Shown here piece after piece: positions 25,733-35,817 of a stretch of DNA of 64,000 nucleotides. The translations under genes were made by a program, and so were the position numbers. The DNA is taken from the NCBI RefSeq assembly GCF_001544515.1, contig NZ_FCOL02000022.1:40520-104519 (forward strand), in the 5' to 3' direction. This DNA comes from Caballeronia terrestris (GTDB lineage Bacteria; Pseudomonadota; Gammaproteobacteria; Burkholderiales; Burkholderiaceae). Within the stretch, counting starts at the first letter, position 1, and the number at the start of each line of letters is the position of its first letter. The notes under the pieces are model-generated. The model did not search any database and was not told the origin of the DNA. It saw nothing but the letters and a program-made list of their open reading frames with translations.

Positions 25733-28700
25733 ATGAACGATCAACAGCAGCCGGGTTTCGGTTCGCTTCCCGCCGCGCAGGGGTTGTACGACCCCGCCAA
25801 CGAACACGACGCTTGCGGCGTCGGTTTCGTCGCTCACATCAAGGGCAAGAAGAGCCACGAGATCATTCAGCAGGGTCTCAAGATCCTCGAAAACCTCGAC
25901 CACCGGGGCGCCGTCGGCGCTGATCCGCTGATGGGCGACGGCGCGGGCATCCTGATCCAGGTGCCGGACGGCTTCTATCGCGAGGAGATGGCGAAGCAAG
26001 GCGTGACGCTGCCGCCGGCCGGCGAATACGGCGTCGGCATGATCTTTTTGCCGAAGGAACATGCTTCGCGGCTCGCGTGCGAGCAGGAACTGGAACGCAC
26101 GGTGAAGGCCGAAGGCCAGACCGTGCTCGGCTGGCGCGACGTGCCCGTCGATGCCACGATGCCGATTTCGCCCACCGTCAAGGCGAGCGAGCCGCTGATC
26201 CGCCAGATCTTCATCGGGCGGGGCAAGGACATCGTCGTGACGGACGCGCTCGAGCGCAAGCTCTACGTCATTCGCAAGACCGCGAGCCACCGCATTCAAG
26301 CGCTCAAGCTCAAGCACGGCAAGGAATACTTCGTGCCGTCGATGTCGGCGCGTACGGTCGTGTACAAAGGGCTTTTGCTCGCGGGTCAGGTCGGCGTGTA
26401 CTACCGCGACCTGCAGGACGACCGCACGGTCTCGGCGCTCGCGCTCGTGCACCAGCGCTTTTCGACCAACACGTTCCCCGCGTGGGAACTCGCTCACCCG
26501 TACCGGATGATCGCCCACAACGGCGAAATCAACACGGTGAAGGGCAACGTCAACTGGCTGAACGCGCGCACCGGCGCGATCGCGTCCTACGTGCTCGGCG
26601 ACGACCTGCCGAAGCTCTGGCCGCTGATCTACCCCGGCCAGTCCGACACCGCCTCGTTCGACAACTGTCTCGAACTGCTCGTCATGGCCGGCTATCCGCT
26701 CGTCCACGCGATGATGATGATGATCCCGGAAGCGTGGGAACAGCACACGCTGATGGACGACAACCGCCGCGCGTTCTACGAATACCACGCCGCGATGATG
26801 GAGCCGTGGGACGGCCCCGCTGCAATCGCGTTCACGGATGGACGCCAGATCGGCGCGACGCTCGACCGTAATGGCCTGCGTCCGGCGCGCTTCATCGTCA
26901 CCGATGACGACCTCGTGATCCTCGCGTCGGAATCGGGCGTGCTGCCGATTCCTGAGTCGAAGATCGTGAAGAAGTGGCGCCTGCAGCCGGGCAAGATGTT
27001 CCTGATCGACATGGAACAGGGCCGCATCATCGAGGACAAGGAGCTGAAGGACAACCTCGCGAACGGCAAGCCGTACAAGAGCTGGATCGACGCCGTGCGC
27101 ATAAAACTCGACGAAATCGAGCCGAAGGCCGAGGAAGTCGACACGCAGCGCCGCGAAGCCGCCGCCTTGCTGGATCGCCAGCAGGCGTTCGGCTACACGC
27201 AGGAAGACCTCAAGTTCCTGATGGCGCCGATGGCGCAGTCGGGCGAGGAAGCTGTCGGTTCGATGGGCAACGACTCGCCGCTCGCCGTGATGTCGAGCAA
27301 GAACAAGACGCTGTATCACTACTTCAAGCAGCTCTTTGCGCAAGTGACGAACCCGCCGATCGACTCGATCCGCGAAAACATGGTGATGTCGCTCGTGTCG
27401 TTCATCGGCCCGAAGCCGAACCTGCTCGATACGACCAACATCAACCCGACGATGCGTCTCGAAGTGTCGCAGCCGGTGCTCGACTTCAAGGACATCGCGA
27501 AGATCCGCGCCATCGATAAGTACACCGGCGGCAAGTTCAGCTCGTACGAACTCAACATCTGCTACCCGGTCGCGTGGGGCAAGGAAGGCGTGGAAGCGCG
27601 CCTCGCGTCGCTGTGCGCGGAAGCCGTCGATGCCGTGAAATCCGGCTACAACATGCTGATCGTGTCGGACCGCAAGACGGACCGCGACAACGTCGCGATC
27701 CCCGCGCTGCTCGCGACGTCCGCGATCCATACGCATCTCGTGCAGCACGGCCTGCGCACGAGCACGGGCCTCGTCGTAGAAACCGGCTCGGCGCGCGAGA
27801 CGCACCACTTCGCGCTGCTCGCGGGCTATGGCGCGGAAGCCGTGCATCCGTACCTCGCGCTGGAAACGCTCGCGCAGATGGCCGAAGGGCTCAAGGGCGA
27901 CCTCTCGGCCGATAAGGCGATCTACAACTACACGAAGGCGGTCGGCAAGGGCCTGCACAAGGTCATGTCGAAGATGGGCATTTCGACGTACATGTCCTAC
28001 ACCGGTGCGCAGATTTTCGAAGCGGTCGGACTGTCGAGCGATCTCGTCGAGCAGTATTTCAAGGGCACGGCGTCGAAGGTCGGCGGCATCGGCATCTTCG
28101 AAGTGGCGGAGGAAGCGATTCGCCTCCATCGCGACGCATTCGGCGACAACCCCGTCCTCGCGACGATGCTCGACGCAGGCGGCGAGTATGCGTATCGCGT
28201 GCGCGGCGAAGAGCACATGTGGACGCCGGACGCGATCGCAAAGCTCCAGCACTCGGCGCGCAGCAACTCGTACCAGACGTACAAGGAATACGCGCACCTG
28301 ATCAACGACCAGACGCGCCGTCACATGACGTTCCGCGGCCTGTTCGAGTTCAAGGTCGATCCGCACAAAGCCATCCCGCTCGACGAAGTGGAATCGGCGA
28401 AGGACATCGTCAAGCGTTTCGCGACGGGCGCGATGTCGCTCGGCTCGATCAGCACGGAAGCGCACGCCACGCTGGCGGTCGCGATGAACCGCATCGGCGG
28501 CAAGTCCAACACAGGCGAAGGCGGTGAGGACGAGAAGCGCTATCGGAACGAACTGCGCGGCATCCCGATCAAGACCGGCGACACGATGAAGTCGATCATC
28601 GGCGATGAAGTCGTCACCGACATCCCGCTGAAAGACGGCGATTCGCTGCGCTCGAAGATCAAGCAGGTCGCGTCCGGCCGCTTCGGCGTGACGGCGGAGT

Positions 28701-30436
28701 ATCTGTCGTCGGCGGACCAGATCCAGATCAAGATGGCGCAGGGCGCGAAGCCGGGCGAAGGCGGTCAGTTGCCGGGGCACAAGGTGTCGGAGTACATCGG
28801 CAAGCTGCGGTACTCGGTGCCGGGCGTGGGCCTCATTTCGCCGCCTCCGCACCACGACATCTATTCGATTGAAGACCTGGCGCAGCTTATCCACGATCTG
28901 AAGAACGCGAATTCGTCGGCGAGCATCTCGGTGAAGCTCGTGTCGGAAGTGGGCGTCGGCACGGTCGCGGCGGGTGTGGCGAAGGCGAAGGCCGATCACG
29001 TCGTGATCGCGGGCCATGACGGCGGCACGGGCGCTTCGCCGCTGTCGTCGCTCAAGCACGCGGGCACGCCGTGGGAACTGGGCCTCGCCGAAACGCAGCA
29101 GACGCTCGTGCTCAACCGCCTGCGCGGCCGCATCCGCGTGCAGGCCGACGGCCAGATGAAGACCGGCCGCGACGTCGTGATCGGCGCGCTCCTCGGCGCT
29201 GATGAATTCGGCTTCGCGACGGCGCCGCTTGTCGTCGAAGGCTGCATCATGATGCGCAAGTGCCACCTGAACACGTGCCCGGTCGGCGTCGCGACGCAGG
29301 ACCCGGTGCTGCGCGCCAAGTTCACCGGCCAGCCGGAACACGTCGTGAATTTCTTCTTCTTCATCGCCGAAGAAGTGCGCGAAATCATGGCGCAACTGGG
29401 CATCCGCAAGTTCGACGACCTGATCGGCCACCCCGAACTGCTCGACATGAAGAAGGGCATCGAGCACTGGAAGGCGAAGGGTCTCGACTTCTCGCGCATC
29501 TTCTATCAGGTGCCGCAGCACGGCGAAATCGCGACCCGTCACGTCGATGTGCAGGACCACGGCCTCGACAAGGCGCTCGACCACGTGCTGATCGAGAAGT
29601 CGAAGGCGGCGATCGAGAAGGGCGAGCATGTGTCGTTCATCCAGCCGGTGCGCAACGTGAACCGGACGGTCGGCGCGATGTTGTCGGGCCTGATCGCGAA
29701 GAAGCACGGCCACGACGGCCTGCCGGACGACGCCATCCACATCCAGTTGAAGGGAACGGCCGGCCAGAGTTTCGGCGCGTTCCTCGCGAAGGGCGTGACG
29801 CTAGACCTGGTCGGCGACGGCAACGACTACGTCGGCAAGGGGCTGTCGGGCGGGCGCATCATCATTCGCCCGACCAACGACTTCCGCGGCAAGTCCGAGG
29901 AAAACATCATCTGCGGCAACACGGTGATGTACGGCGCGATCGAAGGCGAATCGTATTTCCGCGGCGTCGCGGGCGAGCGCTTCTGCGTGCGCAACTCGGG
30001 CGCGACGGCGGTCGTCGAAGGCACGGGCGACCACGGCTGCGAATACATGACGGGCGGAACGGTCGTCGTGCTCGGCGAGACCGGGCGCAACTTCGCGGCG
30101 GGGATGTCGGGCGGCGTGGCGTTCGTCTACGATCCGGACGGCTCGTTCGCCGGCAAGTGCAACAAGTCGATGGTCGCGCTCGATCCGGTGCTGCAGCAGG
30201 CCGAACAGGAACGCACGATCGACCGCGCGCTCTGGCACACCGGCCAGACCGACGAAGCGCTGCTGAAGGGCCTGATCGAGCGTCACTTCCAGTTCACCGG
30301 ATCGCCGCGCGCGAAGGCGCTGCTCGAAACCTGGGATGCGTCGCGCCGACAGTTCGTCAAGATCTTCCCGACCGAGTACAAGCGGGCGCTCGGCGAGCTT
30401 GGCGCGAAGAAGGCGAAGCAGGCGCTCGCGGCTTAA
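25733..30436 (+). CDS. gltB: glutamate synthase large subunit GltB
   Basis: Alpha subunit of NADPH-dependent GOGAT, making two glutamates from glutamine and 2-oxoglutarate. From the ATG at 25733 the precursor has 1567 residues. A 27-residue propeptide precedes Cys28 in HDACGVGF, the N-terminal nucleophile of the glutaminase domain. Then come the central domain, the FMN-binding synthase domain ([39 protein letters not shown]) with 3Fe-4S cysteines in CxxxxxCxxxxC form ([12 protein letters not shown]), and the C-terminal beta-helix domain with repeated Gly motifs. The frame is open to 25541, but the upstream part lacks coding character. gltD follows. Confidence 0.96.
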   Translation: MNDQQQPGFGSLPAAQGLYDPANEHDACGVGFVAHIKGKKSHEIIQQGLKILENLDHRGAVGADPLMGDGAGILIQVPDGFYREEMAKQGVTLPPAGEYGVGMIFLPKEHASRLACEQELERTVKAEGQTVLGWRDVPVDATMPISPTVKASEPLIRQIFIGRGKDIVVTDALERKLYVIRKTASHRIQALKLKHGKEYFVPSMSARTVVYKGLLLAGQVGVYYRDLQDDRTVSALALVHQRFSTNTFPAWELAHPYRMIAHNGEINTVKGNVNWLNARTGAIASYVLGDDLPKLWPLIYPGQSDTASFDNCLELLVMAGYPLVHAMMMMIPEAWEQHTLMDDNRRAFYEYHAAMMEPWDGPAAIAFTDGRQIGATLDRNGLRPARFIVTDDDLVILASESGVLPIPESKIVKKWRLQPGKMFLIDMEQGRIIEDKELKDNLANGKPYKSWIDAVRIKLDEIEPKAEEVDTQRREAAALLDRQQAFGYTQEDLKFLMAPMAQSGEEAVGSMGNDSPLAVMSSKNKTLYHYFKQLFAQVTNPPIDSIRENMVMSLVSFIGPKPNLLDTTNINPTMRLEVSQPVLDFKDIAKIRAIDKYTGGKFSSYELNICYPVAWGKEGVEARLASLCAEAVDAVKSGYNMLIVSDRKTDRDNVAIPALLATSAIHTHLVQHGLRTSTGLVVETGSARETHHFALLAGYGAEAVHPYLALETLAQMAEGLKGDLSADKAIYNYTKAVGKGLHKVMSKMGISTYMSYTGAQIFEAVGLSSDLVEQYFKGTASKVGGIGIFEVAEEAIRLHRDAFGDNPVLATMLDAGGEYAYRVRGEEHMWTPDAIAKLQHSARSNSYQTYKEYAHLINDQTRRHMTFRGLFEFKVDPHKAIPLDEVESAKDIVKRFATGAMSLGSISTEAHATLAVAMNRIGGKSNTGEGGEDEKRYRNELRGIPIKTGDTMKSIIGDEVVTDIPLKDGDSLRSKIKQVASGRFGVTAEYLSSADQIQIKMAQGAKPGEGGQLPGHKVSEYIGKLRYSVPGVGLISPPPHHDIYSIEDLAQLIHDLKNANSSASISVKLVSEVGVGTVAAGVAKAKADHVVIAGHDGGTGASPLSSLKHAGTPWELGLAETQQTLVLNRLRGRIRVQADGQMKTGRDVVIGALLGADEFGFATAPLVVEGCIMMRKCHLNTCPVGVATQDPVLRAKFTGQPEHVVNFFFFIAEEVREIMAQLGIRKFDDLIGHPELLDMKKGIEHWKAKGLDFSRIFYQVPQHGEIATRHVDVQDHGLDKALDHVLIEKSKAAIEKGEHVSFIQPVRNVNRTVGAMLSGLIAKKHGHDGLPDDAIHIQLKGTAGQSFGAFLAKGVTLDLVGDGNDYVGKGLSGGRIIIRPTNDFRGKSEENIICGNTVMYGAIEGESYFRGVAGERFCVRNSGATAVVEGTGDHGCEYMTGGTVVVLGETGRNFAAGMSGGVAFVYDPDGSFAGKCNKSMVALDPVLQQAEQERTIDRALWHTGQTDEALLKGLIERHFQFTGSPRAKALLETWDASRRQFVKIFPTEYKRALGELGAKKAKQALAA

Positions 30437-30458
30437 GCGGTTTCAATAGAAGGGCTCT

Positions 30459-30479
30459 CCGGCGCACGGCGCTGGAGGG
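30459..30479. other. small hairpin in the gltB-gltD gap
   Basis: CTCC-GCGC and GCGC-GGAG arms form an imperfect hairpin in the 81-nt gap. No T run follows, so it may tune the large to small subunit ratio rather than terminate. Confidence 0.35.
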
Positions 30480-30517
30480 TAAGTTCCTCACCAAATACAG
30501 AGAAAGAAGAGAACCAT

Positions 30518-31984
30518 ATGGGCAAGGCAACCGGTTTTCTCGAGTTCGAACGCCGCCACGAGGCGTACGAAGCACCGCTGACCCGCGTCAAGCACTACAA
30601 GGAATTCGTCCACGCGCTGTCCGACGAAGACGCGAAGATCCAGGGCGCGCGCTGCATGGATTGCGGCATTCCGTTTTGCAATAACGGCTGTCCGGTGAAC
30701 AACATCATTCCGGACTTCAACGATCTCGTGTTCCAGCAGGACTGGAAGACTGCGATCGAAGTCCTGCATTCGACAAACAACTTCCCCGAATTCACCGGCC
30801 GGATTTGCCCGGCGCCGTGTGAAGCGGCCTGCACGCTCGGCATCAACGACGATCCGGTCGGCATCAAGTCGATCGAACACGCGATCATCGATAAAGCGTG
30901 GGCCGAAGGCTGGGTCGCGCCGCAGCCGCCGAAGCACAAGACCGGCAAGAAGGTCGCGGTCGTCGGCTCGGGGCCGGCGGGGATGGCCGTTGCGCAGCAA
31001 CTGGCGCGGGCCGGACACGACGTCACCGTGTTCGAGAAGAACGATCGGATCGGCGGATTGCTGCGCTATGGCATTCCGGATTTCAAGCTGGAAAAGTGGC
31101 TGATCGATCGTCGCATGCGGCAGATGGAAGCCGAAGGCGTCGCGTTCCGGACGAGCGTGTTCATCGGCAAGGAAGGGCTGCCGTCGCACATCGGCAACAC
31201 GGCGAAGGAAACCATCACGCCGGATGAGCTGCGCGAACAGTTCGACGCGATCGTGCTGTCGGGCGGCTCGGAAACGCCGCGCGACTTGCCGGTGCCGGGG
31301 CGCGAGCTGGAAGGCATCTACTACGCGATGGAGTTTTTGCCGCAGCAAAACAAGGTCAACGCGGGCGACAAGGTCGACGATCAACTGGTCGCGAAGGGTA
31401 AGCATGTCGTCGTGATCGGTGGTGGCGATACGGGGTCGGACTGCGTCGGCACGTCGAACCGGCATGGCGCGAAGGGCGTCACGCAGTTCGAACTGCTCGC
31501 CCAACCGCCCGGCGAAGAGAACAAGCCGCTCGTGTGGCCATACTGGCCGATCAAGCTGCGGACTTCGTCGTCGCATGAAGAGGGCTGCGAGCGCGACTGG
31601 TCGGTTGCGACGAAGCGCTTCGAGGGCAAGAACGGCAAGGTCGAGAAGCTGATCGCGGTGCGTGTGGAGTGGAAGAACGGGCGCATGCAGGAAGTGCCGG
31701 ACTCCGAATTCGAGATGAAGGCCGATCTGGTGCTGCTCGCGATGGGGTTCACGCAGCCGCTGTCGCCGGTGCTGGAGGCGTTCGGCGTCGAGAAGGATGC
31801 GCGTGGGAATGTGCGCGCGGCGACTGAAGGTGAGAAGTCGTATTACACGTCGGAGAATAAGGTGTTCACCGCTGGCGATATGCGGCGTGGACAGTCGCTC
31901 GTCGTGTGGGCGATTCGCGAAGGACGGCAGTGCGCACGGTCGGTCGATGCGTTTTTGATGGGGCATAGCGAGTTGCCGCGGTAG
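30518..31984 (+). CDS. gltD: glutamate synthase small subunit GltD
   Basis: Beta subunit of GOGAT that takes electrons from NADPH through FAD and 4Fe-4S clusters to GltB. The 488-residue protein has an N-terminal cysteine cluster ([17 protein letters not shown] and [12 protein letters not shown], residues about 45-110), an FAD-binding [18 protein letters not shown] near residue 150, and an NADPH-binding [14 protein letters not shown] near residue 300. A GAP motif near the C-terminus reads [16 protein letters not shown]. The ATG follows a purine-rich AGAAGAGAA. A strong terminator lies 27 nt past the stop. Confidence 0.96.
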   Translation: MGKATGFLEFERRHEAYEAPLTRVKHYKEFVHALSDEDAKIQGARCMDCGIPFCNNGCPVNNIIPDFNDLVFQQDWKTAIEVLHSTNNFPEFTGRICPAPCEAACTLGINDDPVGIKSIEHAIIDKAWAEGWVAPQPPKHKTGKKVAVVGSGPAGMAVAQQLARAGHDVTVFEKNDRIGGLLRYGIPDFKLEKWLIDRRMRQMEAEGVAFRTSVFIGKEGLPSHIGNTAKETITPDELREQFDAIVLSGGSETPRDLPVPGRELEGIYYAMEFLPQQNKVNAGDKVDDQLVAKGKHVVVIGGGDTGSDCVGTSNRHGAKGVTQFELLAQPPGEENKPLVWPYWPIKLRTSSSHEEGCERDWSVATKRFEGKNGKVEKLIAVRVEWKNGRMQEVPDSEFEMKADLVLLAMGFTQPLSPVLEAFGVEKDARGNVRAATEGEKSYYTSENKVFTAGDMRRGQSLVVWAIREGRQCARSVDAFLMGHSELPR

Positions 31985-32010
31985 GTTTCGCTGCGGTTTT
32001 CGCTGATGTG

Positions 32011-32048
32011 AAAAAGCCGGGCCCGCCGCAAAGCAGGCCCGGCTTTTT
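32011..32048 (+). terminator. Rho-independent terminator after gltBD
   Basis: AAAAAGCCGGGCC (32011-32023) pairs perfectly with GGCCCGGCTTTTT (32036-32048) around a 12-nt loop. The symmetric A and T tracts let it work in both directions, also ending the minus-strand accessory genes. Confidence 0.92.
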
Positions 32049-32071
32049 CGTGGCCGATCGGCGGGAGCGCT

Positions 32072-32856
32072 TCAGGCGCTTCTCAGCCGATGGCGGATCT
32101 TCTTTTCAAGCGCGGTTTTCGCGGTGATCGAGTCGACCATATCGTTGGCCGCGTTCATCAGGCGGCGCAAGTCGCTACTCGGGATCTCGCTCGCATCCTG
32201 AAAGACGACGATCGAATCGAACGCGGAAAATGTACGGATCGATGTGCTGAAGCACGATCGTCGCAAGCCGCGCGCGGTCGCGGGTCGGCACGCCGAAGAT
32301 GAAGAGCGGCGAAGGCCCGCCGGTGATGGCGAAGTCGATCGGGTAATCGGCGGCATCGGGGACTTCGGGCGCAAGGTAATGCTCCTGCACCCGCTCCGCG
32401 CCGGCGATCTCCGCAAGGGTCAGCTTGAGATCGTCGAAAAATGTCGAGGCAATGCGTGATTTGCTCCAACTCTTGAGGTCGTTCACGCGAAGAAGCGCCT
32501 GCCCGTAACGCAGCAGCGACATGCCGATATGCTGCTCCTCCGTCTCCGACACGATCTGCCCGTCGTCGCCCAGCCTGGCGCCATATTCCGCGAGCATCCT
32601 GTCTAGCAGCACCCGCCGCGGGCCACGCGTCACCGCGCTTGCATCCGAATCATACGAAATGCGCATGAGGGTGGTGCCCGCGTCTTCCAGGCGCCAGCCG
32701 CCCATCGTCCGGCGCAGCCACACCGTGACAAAGTCGCCGTCCGCTTCGAGTAGCGGCATCGAGAGGCGCAAGGCGTCGCCGTCCTCCGACACTTCCAGCT
32801 CGGAGCACCATGTTTTCGCACAGGAGTCGCTTTACCGTTTCGGGCGCGTGGAGCAT
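32072..32856 (-). pseudogene. DUF1828-type protein gene with two single-base frameshifts
   Basis: Three open segments in successive frames make one protein. From ATG 32856, 18 codons (MLHAPETVKRLLCENMVL) run to an extra base at the GG of 32802-32803. Then 188 codons carry the DUF1828 pattern (EDGDALRLSMPLLEADGD, TVWLR, GGWRLEDAGTTLMRISYD) to a second extra base at the GG of 32236-32237. The last 54 codons and the stop follow (HID | RTFSAFDSIVVFQDASEI). Removing one base at each point gives exactly 261 codons, a 260-residue protein. DUF1828 has no established function and is often seen in phage and accessory DNA. The gene begins 1 nt after the stop of the upstream 160-aa gene, so they formed an operon. 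Confidence 0.75.
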
Positions 32857-32857
32857 G

Positions 32858-33340
32858 TCAAAAGTCGAGGGTCGCTTGCAGCGAGTTGGAATTGACGGGC
32901 GCGATGTTGCAGTCGCGGCATAGGCAGTCGAAGGCGCCATCGACCGAATTGTAGTCGGAGATTGGTTCCGCGTATCCGGACGGATCGAGCCCGGCGCGGA
33001 TGTAGCGCTGAGTGGTCATGTGCCGGTGATATGCCGCAGGCACCTTCGTGCCTTCGAGCACGTTCCGATGCGAGTGATACGCGCCGTTATAGCGGACCAG
33101 CACGAGAACTTCGTCGGCCGAGAACGTGCGCGCGAGTCCCACGGAAAAGACGCCCACGTTCGACGACGACACTCTCACGAAGACGCGGTACGTTTCCGTC
33201 GGACTCGTCGAGTGGCGCAGCAGGAAGTTCTTTTCCTTGTGTCCGCCCTTGGGCATCCATCGCGCGGCAGGATTGGCGATCATCTTGGGCGCGCGGCGCA
33301 TCGCGTCCAGATCGATATCGGAGAGGGTTTGGAAGTCCAT
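32858..33340 (-). CDS. hypothetical protein, upstream partner of the DUF1828-type gene
   Basis: A 160-residue protein that I do not recognise with certainty; it may belong to a family annotated DUF6978. It has no signal peptide or membrane helix. The N-terminal half is mixed alpha/beta with basic residues (MPKGGHKEKNFLLRHS), the middle has beta-like strands (TYRVFVRVSSSNVGVFSVGL), and the C-terminal half is His/Tyr-rich (AAYHRHMTTQRYI) and ends with a small cysteine group (CLCRDC). The stop is directly followed by the DUF1828 start. Start context is weak (GGGA 15 nt upstream). The pair sits alone between gltD and an ABC transporter and looks accessory. Confidence 0.6.
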   Translation of the reverse strand: MDFQTLSDIDLDAMRRAPKMIANPAARWMPKGGHKEKNFLLRHSTSPTETYRVFVRVSSSNVGVFSVGLARTFSADEVLVLVRYNGAYHSHRNVLEGTKVPAAYHRHMTTQRYIRAGLDPSGYAEPISDYNSVDGAFDCLCRDCNIAPVNSNSLQATLDF

Positions 33341-33448
33341 GCGCTGGTCGAATCCCGCGTCGCGTTTAACGAGCGGACAGTCCAGGCGTTGATGATTCGA
33401 GCCCGTTGCGCCAGCAGAAAAAAATCAGAAAAACCGTAGATCGATCAT

Positions 33449-33470
33449 GCGATGCGCCCCCACGCATCGC
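33449..33470. terminator. hairpin downstream of the SbmA/YddA-like ABC transporter gene
   Basis: GCGATGCG (33449-33456) and CGCATCGC (33463-33470) are perfect inverted repeats with a 6-nt loop, 17 nt past the stop. On the minus strand the nearest T run is about 20 nt beyond the stem, so termination efficiency is uncertain. Confidence 0.5.
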
Positions 33471-33486
33471 CCCGCTCGCAAAAGAA

Positions 33487-35229
33487 TCAAACTTCCGCCA
33501 GCGCTCGCTCGATCTCGATCTTGTAATCATGGAACAACGCGACCGATTCGCGATGCGCGACGCTCAAAATCGCCGCGTTCGGCAGCCGTTCCGTGAGCGT
33601 GTTGTAGATATGCAGTTCGTTATCGGCATCGAGCGCGCTGGTGGCTTCGTCGAGGAACAGGAAGTCGGGCTTGTGCAGAAGCACGCGCGCTGCGGCGAGC
33701 CGTTGATGCTCACCCGGCGACATCATTTTCGCCCAATGCCCGGCCTCTTCCAGCCGATCCCCATACGCTTCCAGATTGCAAGCACGCAGCACCTCGCGTG
33801 ACTCCTCATCACTGAACGTACCGCCCGGCGACGGGTAGCTCAGCGCCGCCCGCAGCGTCCCGATCGGCAGATAGCTCTGCTGCGGAATGAACATCATCTT
33901 CGCGTCGACGGGCGCGTCGATCGTGCCGTCGCCGAACGGCCAGAGGCCCGCGAGCGCGCGCATCAGCGTGCTCTTGCCCGCCCCCGACGGCCCATGCACG
34001 AGCCAGCGCGATCCTGGTTCCACCGAGACATCCGGCACACGCGCGAGAGGCGTGCCGTTCGGGAGCGCGAGCGTCAGGTCGCGCGTAGTGAGCGCTTTCG
34101 TGCTCGTGTAGTGCAGGTTGATGCCGCCATGCACGGTCGCCGGCGACGAAGCTTCGCGAATATGCGTCGAGCGCATGACGCGCTTGAATTCGCGCAGACG
34201 ATTCACCGTCGCGCGCCATTCGACCAGCGTCGAGTAACTGTTGATGAACCAAGAGAACGAATCGCTGACCGTACCGAACGCCGATGAAATCTGCATCAGC
34301 ACGCCAAACGAGAATGCGCCCGCGAAGTAGCGCGGTGCCGCGACCATGATCGGGAAGATGATCGCAATCTGTCCGTAGAAACTCAGCACGAAGGTCATGC
34401 GCTTCGTGTACTTCATGATCATCCACCAGTTGTCGCGGATGCGCGCGAAGATGCCCTTCGCGTTGGCGGTTTCCGTCGCGATGCCGTCGTAGAACGCGAT
34501 CTGCTCGGCGTTCTCGCGCACGCGGATCAGCCCGAAACGGAAATCGGCCTCGACTTTCTGCTGCTGGTAATTGATCGACACGAGCGGATGGCCGACCTTC
34601 TGGATGATCAGCGACCCGGCAATCGCGTACAGCGCCGCGGCCCAGACCATGTAGCCCGGAATCACGAGCGGCGTGCCGAACGCGGTCAGCGTCAGCGCGC
34701 CGGCGAGCGTCCACAGGATCGTGATGAAGGTGACGAGCGTGACGAGCGTCGAGAGCAGGTCGAGCGAGAGGGCGAGCGTTGTCGTGGCGAACGATTGCAG
34801 GTCGTCGCTGATCCGCTGGTCGGGGTTGTCAGCGAGGCGGTCGCGTTCGATGCGGTAGAACGCGCGGTCGCCGAGCCATTGCTCGAGGTATTTGTTGGTG
34901 AGCCACTGGCGCCAGCGAAAGCCGAGCATCTGCCGCAGATACCGCCCGTACACGGCGAGCAGGATGTACGCGAACGCGAGGCCGGTGAAGATCAGCAGCA
35001 GATGCGGAAAATCGGTGACGTTCTTGCTCTGCAGCGCGTTGTAGAAGTCGGCGTTCCAGCGGTTCAGGCGGACGTTGATCCACACCACCGTCATGTTGAT
35101 CGCGATGATCGCGATCAGAAGGCCCCACGCGACGCCGCGTTCTTCCGAGACCCAATAGGGCCTGATGAGGCCCCACGTGGACACATTGTCGGCATCTTGC
35201 TGTGAGTTGTCGGATGTGCTGTTGGTCAT
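33487..35229 (-). CDS. ABC transporter with fused permease and ATPase, SbmA/BacA-YddA type
   Basis: A 580-residue protein from the ATG at 35229 (AGGAAG Shine-Dalgarno). The N-terminal half has about six membrane helices with the WRQWLTNKYLEQWLGDRAFYRIERD motif and NPDQRISDDL, characteristic of the SbmA/BacA-like transmembrane domain (also in YddA and eukaryotic ABCD). The C-terminal half is a nucleotide-binding domain: Walker A GPSGAGKST, a modified signature SPGEHQR, Walker B FLFLDEATSALD. Substrates of this branch are not settled: peptides for SbmA/BacA, unknown for YddA. It is a single-gene unit, divergent from the thiamine operon. Confidence 0.88.
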   Translation of the reverse strand: MTNSTSDNSQQDADNVSTWGLIRPYWVSEERGVAWGLLIAIIAINMTVVWINVRLNRWNADFYNALQSKNVTDFPHLLLIFTGLAFAYILLAVYGRYLRQMLGFRWRQWLTNKYLEQWLGDRAFYRIERDRLADNPDQRISDDLQSFATTTLALSLDLLSTLVTLVTFITILWTLAGALTLTAFGTPLVIPGYMVWAAALYAIAGSLIIQKVGHPLVSINYQQQKVEADFRFGLIRVRENAEQIAFYDGIATETANAKGIFARIRDNWWMIMKYTKRMTFVLSFYGQIAIIFPIMVAAPRYFAGAFSFGVLMQISSAFGTVSDSFSWFINSYSTLVEWRATVNRLREFKRVMRSTHIREASSPATVHGGINLHYTSTKALTTRDLTLALPNGTPLARVPDVSVEPGSRWLVHGPSGAGKSTLMRALAGLWPFGDGTIDAPVDAKMMFIPQQSYLPIGTLRAALSYPSPGGTFSDEESREVLRACNLEAYGDRLEEAGHWAKMMSPGEHQRLAAARVLLHKPDFLFLDEATSALDADNELHIYNTLTERLPNAAILSVAHRESVALFHDYKIEIERALAEV

Positions 35230-35523
35230 GAGCTTCCTGATGTTGTGCCGGCGCCGTGGCCGGGTGAAACGCCGTGCAAAACGTGCTGAACGTCGTGCGA
35301 AGCGTGCAATTGCGGACCAAGGCGAAGTGACCCTGACGCGCGGATTGTTCCGCGCTTCCCTTAACTGCGGCTTAACAGGCCGGTGCGCGGCCGCCGCGCG
35401 GACGGCCGTGCCAATGCGGACCACGTTCGCGGCATTGTGCCAGAGTGCTGGATTTGGCGAAAAAAGCCGGGAATCCCCGGTTTGCGGCGGCTTCGGCTTT
35501 CATGCTTTAATGATCGTCGACGA

Positions 35524-35617
35524 AACAGGGGTGCTTCGCACGCGTTCATGCAGGACGACGCGGCGAGGCTGAGAGAAACCCTTTGCACCCGATCCGGGTA
35601 ATACCGGCGAGGGAAGT
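35524..35617 (+). ncRNA. TPP riboswitch (THI element) controlling thiO-thiS-thiG-thiE
   Basis: Canonical thi-box sequence on the plus strand: GGGGTGC near 35528, GGCTGAGAG at about 35567-35575, then the AAACCCTTTGCACCCGAT core, CCGGGTAATACCGGCG and the closing GAGGGAAG. These are the conserved pyrimidine- and pyrophosphate-sensing segments that bind thiamine pyrophosphate. It lies about 200 nt upstream of thiO, the first gene of a thiamine thiazole operon, so high TPP should switch the operon off. Confidence 0.93.
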
Positions 35618-35621
35618 TTCC

Positions 35622-35640
35622 GGAAAACGGTCGTTTTTCC
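35622..35640 (+). terminator. hairpin after the TPP aptamer, possible expression platform
   Basis: GGAAAACG (35622-35629) pairs with CGTTTTTCC (35632-35640) just 5 nt after the aptamer, and U-rich sequence follows. It could be the terminator arm of the riboswitch. The U tract is inside the stem, so this is tentative. Confidence 0.4.
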
Positions 35641-35817
35641 AGTTTCTTCCAGTATTTAACCCGCCTTGGGCTCGATTTCACGACGCCCGGCCGGTCTCGC
35701 CGCTGATTCGTCCTTTGATTGTGCGTCTGCCGCACTCGAGGAAAGGGCCTGAGACCGGAATTCCCCGCCATCGGCTTTCCCGCGTGCCGCAGCTCGTTGC
35801 TGAGGAGGCATCGCATC

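Noticed and set aside
25712..29740. 1342-codon open frame on the minus strand across gltB
   Set aside because: Antisense shadow caused by the high third-position GC of gltB; Arg/His/Val-rich with no family likeness.
32072..32856. Programmed ribosomal frameshifting to express the DUF1828 protein
   Set aside because: Neither shift point has a slippery heptamer or a clear downstream pseudoknot, and two programmed shifts in one gene are unlikely.
32072..32856. The two frameshifts as sequencing errors
   Set aside because: Not excluded, but both occur at GG dinucleotides, not long homopolymers, and no other gene in the 64 kb is broken. Decay is therefore preferred.
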